Assembly (NCBI GenBank): GCA_946902985.2 | Contig: OX336389.2 | Location: forward strand, 795,088,979 to 795,152,978 | Source: Meconema thalassinum | Lineage: Eukaryota; Arthropoda; Insecta; Orthoptera; Tettigoniidae | Length of the DNA: 64,000 nt | Direction of reading: 5' to 3' | Shown: positions 48,395 through 60,424 of the stretch, piece by piece | How the letters are laid out: the number at the start of each line of letters is the position of its first letter | Position numbering within the stretch: the first letter of the stretch is position 1 | Program-made: the position numbers and the translations under genes | The notes under the pieces: model-generated | Seen by the model: only the letters and a program-made list of their open reading frames with translations | Databases searched by the model: none | What the model was told of the DNA's origin: nothing

Positions 48395-50870
48395 GTGAGT
48401 GAGTCAGTCAGGACATTTTCTTTCATTTATTTTTCAGAATTTCACCCCTCTCATGAACCCCTTAAATTGGATTTATGAAAAAAACGGTCGAACACTTATT
48501 TACTTATTTTTCAGCTGTTCTTCCCCCTGAGTTTGATGAGTGAGTGAGTTAGTCAGTCAGTTAGGACACTTTCTCTCCTTTTCTTCCCCAGAATTTCACC
48601 CCACCCCATTGGCCCCTTAAATTGAATTTATGGAAAAAACGTTCGAACACAGATTTACTTATATTTTAAGCTTATTTTTTCCGTTGAGTTTCAAACTCCT
48701 CGCCTATGTCGTTAAAGAGATACACGCTCCGTTAGGAATCCTTCAACCTCCACCTTTCACCCCTTTCACCTCATAATATACACCACGTCGAAAACCCCTC
48801 AGACACGTACATCATATTTTTTAATGATGAGTTTATATGCCGTGTATCACATCCCCCACTGAAACCAATCGGGGATATTGTTATTCAATGAAATGCAGGT
48901 TTAACCCCCTTAAGATCCCTTTAAACCTGAATATCCGAAAATCCTCCCTTAGTAGACGGTTTTGACATACAATGATCATATCCCCAAACTGTCATGTTTC
49001 TAACTTCAATAACTTTTTGGCTGGGCGATGATGAGTGAGTGATGGTTGGTTCTTATGTTTAGGAGCTGCGACAATGCGGGCATGTAGCCCCGTGTACTTT
49101 GGGTGTGTGTAGAATCTGTCTGATAACCGGTGTTAATTGTGATGACTGTATTAGTGTGTGTTATCTGTTTTTTAATTTAAGTCCTGCAATTTAGAATTTT
49201 TTCAAATAGTTCCTAATTTTGCCGCCAAAGGCCACCGTCAACGACTACTAGGCTAAGTTCAGAACTCAGCTACTAGACGCCACCGCAGTCGTCTCTTGGC
49301 AACGAACATAGAAACCTAAGAGCGTTGTTTACATTCTTAGCATATCCAATTTAGCTTCAGACAGGTGCAATTAGTGGAAGGTTCTTTAACATGCCATAAA
49401 TCTATGACATGGGACCGCCGGCTTTACTTCCCCTCCGAAGGAAGGCATACTGAGGGAATTTTAACGCTCTTAATAAATCCGACGGCTTCGGCCAGGTTTG
49501 AACCCGCTATCGCGGGAATAGAAGCTCAGCATGCTACCAACTACGCCACCGAAGCCGCCTGAGTGAGTGAGTGAGTCAGGACATTTTCTTTCAATTTTCT
49601 TTTATCAGAATTTCACCCCTCCCCATGAACCCCTTAAATTTGATAGATGAAAAAAAACTGTCGAACAGCTATTTACTTATTTTTAAGCAGTTTTTCCCCC
49701 TGAGTTTGATGAGTGAGTCAGTCAATCAGTTAGGACACTTTCTTTCCTGTTTATTTCCCCTGAATTTCACCACTCCCCATGGGCCCCTTAAATTGGATTC
49801 ATGAAAAAACGGTCAAACACCTATTTACTTATTTTTATACTGATTTTTTTCCGCTGAGTTTCAAACTCCTCGCCTATGTCGTTTAAGAGATACACGCTCC
49901 GTTAGGAACCCTTCAACCCCCTCTTTTCACCCCTTTCACCTCATAATATACATCACATCGGAAAACCCTCAGACACGTGCCTTCTTATTTTTAATAATGG
50001 GTTTATATGCCGAGTAACAACCCATCCCCCAATGAAACCAATCGGGAGATATTGCTATTCAATGAAATGCAGGTCTACCCCCTTAACACCTCTTTAGAAC
50101 CTGAATATCCAAAAATCCTCCCTTAGTGGGCGTTTTCGGCCCTTGAGGAAGCTGCATACCAAATTCCATTCCATTTTGGCTGGGCGATGATGAGCGAGTG
50201 AGTGAGTGAGTCAGGACATTTTCTTTCAATTTTCTATTTTCAGAATTTCACACCTTCCCATGAACCCCTTAAATTTGATTTATGAAAAAAAAACTGTCGA
50301 ACAGCTTTGTACTTATTTTTAAGCAGTTTTGTCCCGCTGAGTTTGATGAGTGAGTCAGTCTGTCAATCAGTTAGGGCACTTTCTTTCCTGTTTTTTTTTT
50401 CCCCAGAATTTCACCTCTCCCCATGGGCCACTTAAATTGGATTTATGAAAATACGGTCAAACACCTATTTACTTATTTGTATGCTGATTTTTCCCCGCTG
50501 AGTTTCAAACTCCTCGCCTATGCCGTTTAAGAGATACACGCTCTGTTAAGAATCCTTCAACCCCCACTTTTCATCCCTTTCACCTCATAATATACACCAC
50601 ATTGAAAAACCCTCAGACACGCGTCTTCTTATTTTTAATGATGAGTTTATATGCCGAGTAACACATCCCCCAATGAAACCAATCGGGAGATATTACTATT
50701 CAATGAGATGCAGGTCTACCCCATTAACACCCCTTTAGAACCTAAATATCCAAAAATCCTTACTTAAAGGGCGTTTGAGGCCCTTGAGGAAGCTGCATAC
50801 CAAATTTCATTCCAATCCGTTCGGTGGTTTCTGAGATTTCGTGATGAATGAATGAGTCAATGAGTGAGTG
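48395..50870 (+). repeat. 642-bp-unit tandem array with LINE-like 3' end
   Basis: Three units are marked by TTTCAAACTCCTCGCCTATG at about 48691, 49861 and 50503. The last two are 642 bp apart. The first gap is 1170, i.e. 642 plus the 528-bp SINE insertion. Each unit has two related halves (GAATTTCACCCCTCCCCATG). The array ends with ATTCCAATCCGTTCGGTGGT and a GAGTGAGTG run, an RTE/CR1-type LINE tail. Confidence 0.82.
49043..49559 (-). repeat. Stand-alone SINE of the type fused in composite repeat C
   Basis: On the minus strand it runs from the tRNA-like head (GGCGGCTTCGGTGGCGTAGTT, then GCGGGTTCAAACC) to the CACGGGGCTACATGCCCGC module. The flanks share TGAGTGAGTGA (49032-49042, 49560-49570), but this is also the local simple repeat, so the exact edges are uncertain. 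It interrupts the 642-bp array. Confidence 0.8.
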
Positions 50871-50898
50871 GTATTTGAGCTTTATATAATAGATAGAT

Positions 50899-51234
50899 GT
50901 AAGCCTCCGTGGCTTAGGCGGCAGCACACCGGCCTCTCATCACTGGGTCCGTGGTTCAAATCCCGGTCACTCCATGCGAGATCTGTGCTGGACAAAACGG
51001 AGGCAGACAGGTTTTTCTCCGGGTACTCCGGTTTTCCCTGTCAAAATTCAAACTTCATTCCAGCAACACTCTGTAACTATCATTTCATTTCATCTGTCAT
51101 TCATTTAACCATTGCCCCAGGGGAGTGCTTCAGGCCTCGGCAGAAGGCACAGTTAATATCCTCGCCGATAGATGGGGGCTTAATTCATTCCATTCCTGAC
51201 CCGGTCGGAGACTGGAAGCAGGCTGTGGATTTTC
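50899..51234 (+). repeat. SINE family B with 13-bp target duplication
   Basis: ATAATAGATAGAT at 50886-50898 and 51235-51247 flanks a 336-bp element. The tRNA-like head is GCCTCCGTGGCTTAGGCGGC with B box GTGGTTCAAATCCC (about 50952). The body includes ACCGGAGTACCCGG-type and GCCCCAGGGGAGTGC words. It ends GACTGGAAGCAGGCTGTGG. A minus-strand sister lies at 62781-63108. Confidence 0.92.
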
Positions 51235-51247
51235 ATAATAGATAGAT

Positions 51248-51578
51248 AAGATTATTTTCATAAACAGTAGTGGTGGTCATTTGTGCTGTTTTAGGAAAAC
51301 GCCAACGAACTGTTAGTTTGTTATAAACAACTGTTTTCCCAAACAGTTTGAAAACAAGAGGTTATAAAATTCGTTCACAAGTCAGTACGGCAGAAGCGGA
51401 TTTACCATCGAAGTAAAAGATTTCGCAAACAGTTGGAAGACAGCAGGTCATTCGTTCACACTTCATAAGGGGACTCGGTGATAGACGAGTGAGTCACACG
51501 CACAAGGGAGCTGTGAGATACTAAAGATATTTCTCCACCTTTCACTGTAACTTGATTCGTTGCGTAATATCTTGACAG
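51248..51578. other. No recognised feature
   Basis: AT-rich spacer between two SINEs. Words containing AAACAGTT recur several times but without clear periodicity. Confidence 0.35.
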
Positions 51579-51588
51579 TAGACACTGA

Positions 51589-51832
51589 GGCTGGCTGCGT
51601 GGCTCAGCGGTAACGTTCTCGCTTGCTAAGCCCAAGGTTGCAGGATCGAATCCTGGCGCAGCCAGTTGGCGCTTGAGGGTGCACAAAGGCGAGGGAGCCT
51701 TGTCAGTAGATTTACTGGCACGTTAAGATCACCTTTGGGGCAAAATTCTGGCAACCCGACGTCCTTACAAGCCAGAGAAGTTATAAGGGACGTAAAATAA
51801 CATTATTATTAGTCTATTATAATTATTATTAT
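51589..51832 (+). repeat. SINE family D, 244 bp, 10-bp target duplication
   Basis: TAGACACTGA at 51579-51588 and 51833-51842 brackets a tRNA-like head (GGCTGCGTGGCTCAGCGGTA, then B box GGATCGAATCCTGG) and a body with AAAGGCGAGGGAGCC and GGCAACCCGACGTCC. It ends in an ATT-rich tail. Confidence 0.9.
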
Positions 51833-51842
51833 TAGACACTGA

Positions 51843-52494
51843 CAGGCAACACAAGCTGATGGCTGACAAAATACTTGTATGAAGGCTACACGGGTAGAAC
51901 AGGGAGATGAGTGAGACTCCACTCGTAGGCAAAGTCAATACAATCAAATTAGTTATTGTTGTTTTAAGGAAAGGAACGACGAGGTCATCTGCCCCTCTCA
52001 ACGCAGATTAAAATATACAAATTTGGAATGGAATTTAAAATGTAGAGGTGGTCATCTAAATTTCAAAAGACTGAAAATTAATTTTTAAAAATTAAATAAA
52101 ACTAATAATTATAAAAATAAACAAAAATTACGGAAAAACAAAAAATGCAGAATTCAAAAAGAACAAGTCTTTGAGTCAATGTATAGTGGAAAAATTTAGA
52201 TTGAAATCAAATTAACATGCAGTATAAACAAGAAACCAGTCAGCTGGAACACTAAAATAATTTTCTTCTTCTTCTTCATCGTCTTATGCTTTCCGTGAAG
52301 TAAGTTTGAGTCTTGGCTCATGGCTAGTGGTTTCATGGAGAACCAAAACAAAGTATTTGTATCTTCCATCCGTAATTGGATGACCTTCGGGGTAGCACGG
52401 TGGCAGCGCATTTGCTTCTGGAGGGAGACGAGTGGAGACAAATCTGGACTAATTGCGTTTAAAATTTCGTCTTTGTTGTTTTCTACCTCTTTTT
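51843..52494. other. AT-rich DNA, no recognised feature
   Basis: Nothing beyond A-rich runs. Confidence 0.35.
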
Positions 52495-53616
52495 ATTATA
52501 AATATAATATAGATATATCACTTTCTTGTGGACACGATAACTACCGCAATTTTTCACCAATCACTTTGATATTTTTACATCATATGTATCCCTATAAAGT
52601 CTCGGTCGAGGTCGTTAATGGGCACAATCGGTCGACGGGGGTGAAAATGGGTGGCTTCTTTTTTCGAAAAAATGAAATATCTCTATAACTCTCTTAATAT
52701 TTGAAATATCGAATCCATTCAAAGTTCATACTGTTTGTCGGATAAGGCCCAAAACTTTATGTTTGAAAAGTTGTTTGATAGCACCAACTATTGACCAAAG
52801 GGGTGGGAAAAAGGGGGATTTTCGGGAAACATTAATCATATCTCTCTTAATAGACACAATATCTCTATCAAAACCGTACAACATGGACAATATTCCCCTA
52901 ATAATTACCTAAAACTTTTGTCTGAAAGAATTTTCGATATGACCCACCATTACGCCAAGGGATGAGAAATATTATTTCGGAATTATAAGAAAAAGCCAAG
53001 AGCCATCAGAGGTTGCCATGACAACACTACCGTACTAAATTGATGAGGGATGAGCCATCAAACGTTGCCATGACAACGCACTTGCACGAGATCACATTCA
53101 GTTTTCCATCTGACTAAGTGTGAAGCGGCTTCGGTGACGTAACTGGTAGTATGCTGAACTTCTATGCCCAAGGTCGCGGGTTGAAAGCCGGCCAAAGTCG
53201 TCGGATTTTCTGAGAGGGCTAATAATCACTCAGTATGCTTTCCTTTGGAGGGGAAGGTCCAACGTTCGTTGCGAGTTGCTGGTTGTGGTGGCATCTAGTA
53301 GCCAAGTTCACAGCTAGGTGTCGTTGACGGTAGTATTTGGTAGCAACATTAGGAACTACTGCTTGAAATTGACCGTCTGCAGTCCTTAACTGAATTACAG
53401 ACTAATACAGCCATCACAATTCACACCGTTTATCAGACAGAGTCTACACTCACCCAACGTACACGGGGTTACATGACCGCGTTGTCGGAGTCCCTAAACT
53501 GAGGAACCAACCAAAATCTCTGCGGGAGATAAAATTTTGCGTGAAGAAGTATCAGACCGTTAGATAGTTACACATCAGTGTCGAAACCTTGCATAAGGAC
53601 AGTGTGACCACAAGTA
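52495..53616 (+). repeat. Composite repeat C, copy 4
   Basis: It starts at the TA-rich run before GGACACGATAACTACCGC. The AT body, tRNA-like head (about 53125-53195) and 3' module (about 53462) are all present. It ends AGGACAGTGTGACCACAAGTA like copy 2. Confidence 0.82.
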
Positions 53617-54470
53617 TAAAAATGGACCCCAAATGACGAGAAGGTTACCGTGCCCATAAGACAATAATATGTTTGAAATATGCATAAAATGACGAAAAAC
53701 AAAGTTAATTAAGCTCCAATTATAACATACTTTCTCGCAATAAATGAGGTCTGATCCTGGTACGAAAACCTGCATATTCTGGCTATTTTCGCCTATCCCC
53801 AAGTTTGCCCGGTGAAATCTACCTCCGCCTTCCGGCGTGCCGAGAGGACTTTTTTAATGTCATTAGTATTTAACTGAGGTAATTTTATATCAGTATTTCA
53901 ATTGTGTTGGCAACGTGTCCAATTTTATTGGTCCGTCCACAGTATATGCAAGTTAATTACTTCTTGAGATTATGGTTATTATTATTTTATCAGATTTATC
54001 CCGTTATTATTATTATAATTATTATTTTTGTTATCATTATTATTGTTATAATTATTTATATTTTTGGACATATTTAATTTGAGGGGTAATGTACATTTTT
54101 TCCTGACGATGGTATTCTGATGCTTCGTTTAATTCTAAGCAGTGGTTTTTTGGCGGTTCTAGGCCCTCCTCCTTCTCACTCCCCTCAAAAGATGGCGGTG
54201 GTGCGCAACGACGTATATGGCGCGCTTTTCAAATAAAGCTGATGAGCATGGCTTAACCAAGCCTATGCTAGTTATTCTGACGTCATGCAAAGCAGGAGCC
54301 ACAACTGAACGTTCGGCTACGCTGACCCTTTAGTCAAGTAAGATTCGAGATATCTCGGGAACCCATGGTTCAATTTTGGCGTGTGACATATCGTAGGACT
54401 TGGGGTGACACCCCCTTTTCGAATGTATTTTTGAAATGTTGACAAAGGACCTAACGACACTTTTGTTCAT
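53617..54470. other. AT-rich DNA with ATT microsatellite
   Basis: A degenerate ATT/TTAT run lies at about 53970-54060. No gene recognised. Confidence 0.4.
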
Positions 54471-54479
54471 ATCTAGCGA

Positions 54480-55400
54480 ACCAATCATGCTAGGGACTTG
54501 TATGAGGGGTCCTAGCACTTGGGGTGATTTTCCCCTTGGGGGGGGGTGAAACTACCCCCGAAATTGAAGAATCAATATCTTGGAAACTAAGAACCCTGAA
54601 TTTTGCGTGGTAGCTAAAAAAATAGGTCATGACATACGATTTTACCCCCGATAGGCCATTTCACCCCTAAAACAGTAAATAGTAATTTTATGGAAAAAAG
54701 GTGTCAAATACTTAAAAATGATAAATGAACCTAAGGTCTATTGTTTTTTGTGAAAATAATAGGGGGGTGGAAACTACCCCAAAATTAAAAAATTGATATC
54801 TTGAAAACTAAGAACCCTAAACTTAGTTGTGGTAGCTTTAAACATAGGTCATGACATACGCTTTAACCACGATAGGTCATTTCACCCCTAAAATAGTAAA
54901 TAGTAATGTTACAGTAAAATAGGTGTTAAACACTTAAAAAAGATAAATGAACCTAAGATCTTTTGTTTTGGTGAAAAGTAGCAGGGGGATGAAAACTACC
55001 CCAAAATTGAAAAATTGATATCTTGGAAACTAAGAACCCTAAAATTAGGTGTGGTACTTTACTTTAAACATAGGTCATGACATATTTTACGCTTTTACCA
55101 CGATAGGTCATTTCACCCCTAAAATAGTAAATAGTAATGTTACAGGAAAAAAAGCTGTTAAACACTTAAACATGATAAATGAACCTAAGAGCTTTTGTTT
55201 TTGATGAAAAGGAGTAGGGGGGTGAAATCTACCCCAAAATTGAAAGATGTATATCTTGAAAACTAAGAACCGTAAAATTAGGTGTGATAGCTCAAAAATT
55301 GGTCATTAAATACTCTTTTACCACGATAGGTCATTTTGCCCGTAAAACAATGAATGTAGATTTTACAGGGAAAAATGGGAACCAATAATCAGATTTGGAA
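54480..55400 (+). repeat. Tandem array, 221-233-bp unit, about 4 copies
   Basis: The anchor ATATCTTGRAAACTAAGAAC occurs at 54575, 54796, 55018 and 55251. Each unit also has TAGGTCATGACATA, CACGATAGGTCATTTCACCC and GATAAATGAACCTAAG. Confidence 0.85.
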
Positions 55401-57079
55401 GGTGCTATAGTACTCTGGGTGACAATCCCTTATTGATTTTTTTCTATATTTTGCCAAAGGGCCTCATTATACATTTTCAAAAATCAGATTTTTATGTTTT
55501 AATTTATTTTAATATTTTTTTTACTAGATAGAGACAGTACCGGTTGTGTTTAAACGAGCATGTCGCCGACCACGGTGGACATGTCTAACGGATGAATTTA
55601 TATTTTGCGAAGCATTGATCGGAGAGGGTTATGTGACGACTTGTTTTATGAGTATTTTTATGATTTTTCCTAGGACTTGCCATGGCGCACTATTTCTTTT
55701 TATGGCTTATGAATTTTCCCAGAAAGATTGAAAACAACAACTTTTGTTTCTCTTAATATATTACCAACCCATATGTTAGATGTTTATGCTGAGTGATGAA
55801 ACATAGCTAGGTAGAGATATTACATCAGATATTACATCATGAACTTTAGTCAGAATATTCTTTTATTTATTCTCCGTAGGCTACAATATGATGATGTAGC
55901 CTTGTCAAAGACTGACAAGTCTTTGACCATTGAAACTTGTATTTAGACCTGACCGCAGTACATAGGGAGTATAGGTTTCAGGCATGGCATGATAATTGGT
56001 GTACACAAAATCCAATTTATTGATTCAAGAATTAGGAGTAATCTTTAATTGATTGGTTATAGAGGGTAGCTAAGAAAACAAGATGGTGACTACACTGAAC
56101 CAAACCGAACCAATAGAATTCTTTTTGGATGTCTAATGTTACTTGCTAACCATTTTGTGCTGCAGCGGTAAACACTTTTGACTGTTGCACTGGATGTCTT
56201 AACTCGATTTATAGCTTTGAGGCTTAGAACGAACCAAAATGAGAAAGACGGTCATGGTGGTGTAGTGGTTAAGCTGTTAGCCCTTGACTAAGGTAGACCA
56301 GGGATTGATTTTAGGTTAATACTCATGTCATAAACATATAAAAATAGCAGGGATAATGTTTAAGACTGATTACACTTGTATCTTTTTCAAATTATTACTT
56401 GGATTACATTTAGATTTTAGAATTTATATTTATGATTTTAGATTTTGCAAAAAGAGCTAACCATAATGCCATGACTTTAAATTTTCGGTAACTAAATATT
56501 ACAGAAAGAAATATAAGGATTTGTATTCCTTGGAATTACATTTCCTTTACTATGAATTATTTATTTTTAGATTTTAGATTTTAAATTTTACGTTTTAGAT
56601 TTAATAATTTACATTTTTATATTTTTTATTTATTTTAGATTTTGTGAAAAGACCAAACCATAATGTCGTTGACTGAAAATGTTTGGTAACTAATTATTAA
56701 AGAAAGGCATATAATGATTTGTATTACTTGGAATTATGTTTTCTATACTATATTTTATTTTATTTTAGATTTTAGAATTTAGATATTGGATTTTAGATTT
56801 TAGGTAAAGACCAAACTAATATTGACTATTTATTTGACACTGGTATGTAGATAGAAAGATGACTAGACTAATGTTAAGATGAATTTTTAGGTGTTGACTG
56901 GCCTTGCAATAAGAATTGACTAACCAGACATGAGTTAAAAACCAACAAAACACTTTGGCGACTATGTTTGTTATTGACCAGTGAGTAGGGTTTTAGAAAA
57001 ACTGTTTGCTATTTTGTGTTATATACAACAAATGCTTAGACCTACTGAGCGACTGTTTGCTGAACAAGTCATTATACCA
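55401..57079. other. AT-rich DNA with degenerate ~197-bp duplication
   Basis: At about 56340-56810 a TTTTAGATTTTAGA-rich segment is duplicated with a shift of about 197 bp (ACCATAATGCCATGAC at 56461 and ACCATAATGTCGTTGAC at 56658). A tRNA-like SINE head fragment may lie at about 56255-56325 (GGTGGTGTAGTGGTTAAGC). No gene recognised. Confidence 0.45.
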
Positions 57080-57605
57080 GAGACAATTAGGATACTTACG
57101 TAGCTCAGGCAAGGAAAGCATTTCTACAGAAGCTGTTGACATGGAATATAGATTTAGGTATTAGGAAGTCATTTTTGAAGGCCTTTGTCTGGAGCGTGGC
57201 ACTCTATGAAAGTGAAACTTGGACTATTGGTGTAGCAGAGAAGTGGAGAATTGAAGTGTTTGAAATGTGATGTAACAGGAGAATGATGAAGATTAGATGG
57301 GTAAGTAGGGTTACAAACAAAGAGGTACTAGTGGGAGAAAAGAGATGTTTCTGGTGACTGCTAATAATGACAAGAGATAGGTTGGTAGGACACATACTAA
57401 GACACAAAGGAATAGCAAGCTTAGGTATGGAAGGAAGGATTGAGGACAAGAACTGTGGGGGAGACCAAGGTTAGAATATGTTAAACAGATAGCCTTGGAT
57501 GTAGGGTGTGGTACCTATAGAGAGATGAAACGATTAGCTCAGGACAGGGAGGCATGAAGATCTGTATCAAACCAGTCAAAAGACTGAAGACTCAAACAAT
57601 AACAT
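57080..57605 (+). pseudogene. LINE ORF2 C-terminal fragment (5'-truncated)
   Basis: The plus strand encodes, with a few stops, the end of a non-LTR RT: RKSFLKAFVWSVALYESETWTIG (about 57160-57228), the RRMMKIRWVSRVTNKEVL region, RLVGHILRHKGIAS, GRPRLEYVKQIALDVGC and SNQSKD before the stop. Stops at about 57270 (in place of the usual tryptophan) and 57357 show decay. The insert lacks the RT core. Confidence 0.85.
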
Positions 57606-57885
57606 GTATATCTCACCAAAATAATGTTGTGTAACGGTAAATGTTAGTCAACGAACAGTATTGCATTACAAAACCCCATGACACGATAACTAACAGCTTT
57701 TCTAAAATTATTTTAAAATGCCTTTAACCCTATATTTAACACCCAGTTCACAAGACTCATAACTGGAATGTTATGGTAAAACAAAACAAAATCTACATTT
57801 CAAAACAAGCAAGTGGTTTAGTCAATGTACACTGGAAAAAGTTTTGTAAACACTCAAGTCCACAAGACTAATTAAATTAGTAACT
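57606..57885. other. No recognised feature
   Basis: Ordinary AT-rich sequence. Confidence 0.3.
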
Positions 57886-57971
57886 ATCAGGAAGGCCGAG
57901 TGGTTAAGGTGTTTGACTTAAGATCAAATTTTCTGTACAAGGAAGCAAGGGTTCGAATCTCTTACCTCACA
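57886..57971 (+). tRNA. tRNA-Leu(TAA)-like gene or pseudogene
   Basis: The 86-nt class II layout has D arm GGCCGAGTGGTTAAGG, anticodon stem TTTGA/TCAAA with loop CTTAAGA (anticodon TAA at 57919-57921), a long variable arm, and T arm AAGGG-TTCGAAT-CTCTT. The acceptor stem (57886-57892 with 57964-57970) pairs at only about 4 of 7 positions, so it may be a decayed copy or a SINE precursor. Confidence 0.5.
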
Positions 57972-58299
57972 TAACTATTGCCTTAACATGGCTTGGCCAC
58001 ACTGTATTATTATGATACTCGGTACACAAAGCATAGATAGAGTGTATTGTTTAAGGCCACTCTCTTTCCGAACATAGTTAGAGACAGTTGATGGTTAACA
58101 ATTGCATTAATAGTGGGACATGGGGATAGCAATTAAGAAAAACAGCCAATACCCATACAATATTTCTATTATTTAGCTTTTTTTACAATAGTTACACACT
58201 GCATACAACACTTTCTCCTTACCATTGCTTGTTATAGCTTTTTAAACACAACGCTTGTTGTAGATCTTTTTCCACAGCGAACAATAGGTATAAAATCGT

Positions 58300-58465
58300 C
58301 ATCCTCTTGTTTTTCATTATTATCACTATCATCATCATGATCATGATGATCATCATCATCTTTATCGCTAGCATTATAATCCTCATGAAAGCATCATGCT
58401 CCTCCTCCTCATCATCATCTTTATCACTATCATTAAAATCATCATCATTGTAATTATCATAACTA
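58300..58465 (+). repeat. Imperfect ATC/CAT microsatellite
   Basis: Long runs of ATCATC with interruptions, including the near-palindrome ATCATGATCATGATGATCAT. Confidence 0.7.
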
Positions 58466-58485
58466 CTACTATATAGTCCTTTTTG

Positions 58486-60410
58486 CTTGCCACGGTAGGT
58501 GTGTGGTTATAGTGTCGGACTACCAACCCCAAGGATTCAGGTTCACTCCTGGCCATGGTAAGTGATTATTGAAAGGCGACAAAAATCTCGATACTCATGT
58601 CATATGTTGTTGGCATGTTAAAGAACCCATTTCAATTCAGTAGGCCGAGTTCATAATGGCAAAATTAATCTCGGGATTTTCCGCCAACACAAAGTTCCTC
58701 ATTTTGGGATATTTCCATAGTTGGTGCTGTGATATGATATTTTAATGAACATACAGGGACGTTGGGATACATAATAACCACCCACGTAATTTTAATTTTA
58801 ACTTTTCATTGTAATTATTTTTGATATCAATTTATATGGAAGGAGAGGGTATTTTATTATGTTTATATTCAATTGGAGCTAAAGGAAGATTTTCGATATA
58901 CGAATACTATAAATTTAGCGCGAGGGCAAATTGAGCAGAAAGCCGAGATTTTAAGTCATTTAGCGAGGCAGAGTAGATGTCGCAACTCAAGTTATTCTCG
59001 ACCATAGGAACAGCGGGGCGCTTTCCCAGAATTGGAGCAGACAAGGACTGACGCCTCTGAGGCGCTTTTCCACGAACTTGTTTCATGTGAGGTCAAGCTT
59101 ACTGAGGATAAGAGGAACTAGGCTTTCGACGTACAGCATATCCTTATTTGGCTATAAGACCTGCAATTCCCAGAATCGGAGCCACGCTACCTCTGAGCAA
59201 ATCAGAACGTTGACGACTACCCAATTTGATGGAGTGGGGGACTAGGGGTCAGCATCGCAAGAAGAGATTGGCCTACGACAACGTGTGATGGGTGCTGGAG
59301 AGAGGGATATCGAGAAGTTTTAAAAGACTCAACCCGGGGACGGAGAGTCACTCCGTTTGATTATTTTTTTTAATCAGACTCGATTATCATGTTGATGGTC
59401 AGTCTAGTCTACTTTTGAGCATCACTGAGCTCATAAACTATTACAATTGCAGTATCCTGGGAAAATATGTCGTTCACGCATATTGATGATAACAGTTGTG
59501 TCTTTGGCTGTTGTCATAAATGGGATTCTTGAAGCAAGTACTTCATCTCACGCAACACTATAAATTTACATATCAAGAATTTTCAAGAAGATGATGGCGC
59601 TCTCGTACAGAACACAACAGATTTGCTCGAGGTTGAGCACTAATCTACCATGAAGTCAACACTGGTGAGCGTAGATGACATTATGACATAACTCTCTGTT
59701 TTATCTTTCGAAATTAATCAATCTTTCTTTGGGCAAAGTAACTGTAAATTCATTTTAATTCTGCAATAAGTTAAAGTAATATGTCTCCACTTCGTCTTGA
59801 TTTAGCCGCCACGTTAATAGTAAAGTCTACGTCTTCCAATAGCATGTGTTTTAAAGGTGATATTTTTATTATAATTAAATTCAATTTCATTAAATTCAGT
59901 TTCCGTGTTAAATCCTTGTAGATAGAATTAGCTATAATACCGAACCTGTCCTCTCTTAGTATATATCATTTGGTTAGAAGCTGGATGTTTCCCCACGAGC
60001 TGAGTTAAAGGGAGTCTATATAGCTGAGCTAAATAATGGTAAGTCTGATTATAGGTATATTTCGATATCCTAATGGTAATTGGACACGATGGCGCCCACC
60101 AGGTATAAATGTCTATAGTGGTTTCACCACAGTACTTCAGGTGAATGACCATTACTTATAGTTGTCCAAATGTGGAACTTGTTGTGGTGCAGATTAACTC
60201 CCATCAGGAAATAATAACCATCACAATTTTTCCACTAGAAAGCGGTATAGCGCCAAGGAGCTTAGATAGGCTATCTAACCTTCTTGACATTCATAGCGCT
60301 CCAAGGAGCATTAAATTCGTCACGCAAGCTGCCCTCTGGGTGTCAATTAACAAAGCTTGCACTCGGCACCCGAGGCCACACGATATTATTATCATTATTA
60401 TTATTATTAT
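58486..60410 (+). repeat. SINE family A copy, split by a 1.5-kb insertion, 14-bp target duplication
   Basis: TATAGTCCTTTTTG occurs at 58472-58485 and 60411-60424. The 5' half (CTTGCCACGGTAGG to AAAGTTCCTC) is at 58486-58704 and the 3' half (TCCACTAGAAAGCGGTATAG to the ATT tail) at about 60226-60410. Together they are collinear with 46871-47314. Confidence 0.9.
58705..60225. mobile_element. 1521-bp insertion inside a SINE, TG...CA ends, ATTT duplication, probable solo LTR
   Basis: ATTT at 58701-58704 and 60226-60229 flanks an insert starting TGGGATATTT and ending CATCACA. No coding capacity was seen. The SINE at 46871 provides the empty site. TG/CA ends and 4-bp duplication fit a solo LTR. 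The T-rich junction leaves the edges uncertain by a few bases. Confidence 0.65.
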
Positions 60411-60424
60411 TATAGTCCTTTTTG

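Noticed and set aside
48395..50870. CRISPR-like regular repeats
   Set aside because: The units are 642 bp with related halves in a eukaryotic genome; nothing resembles short repeats with unique spacers.
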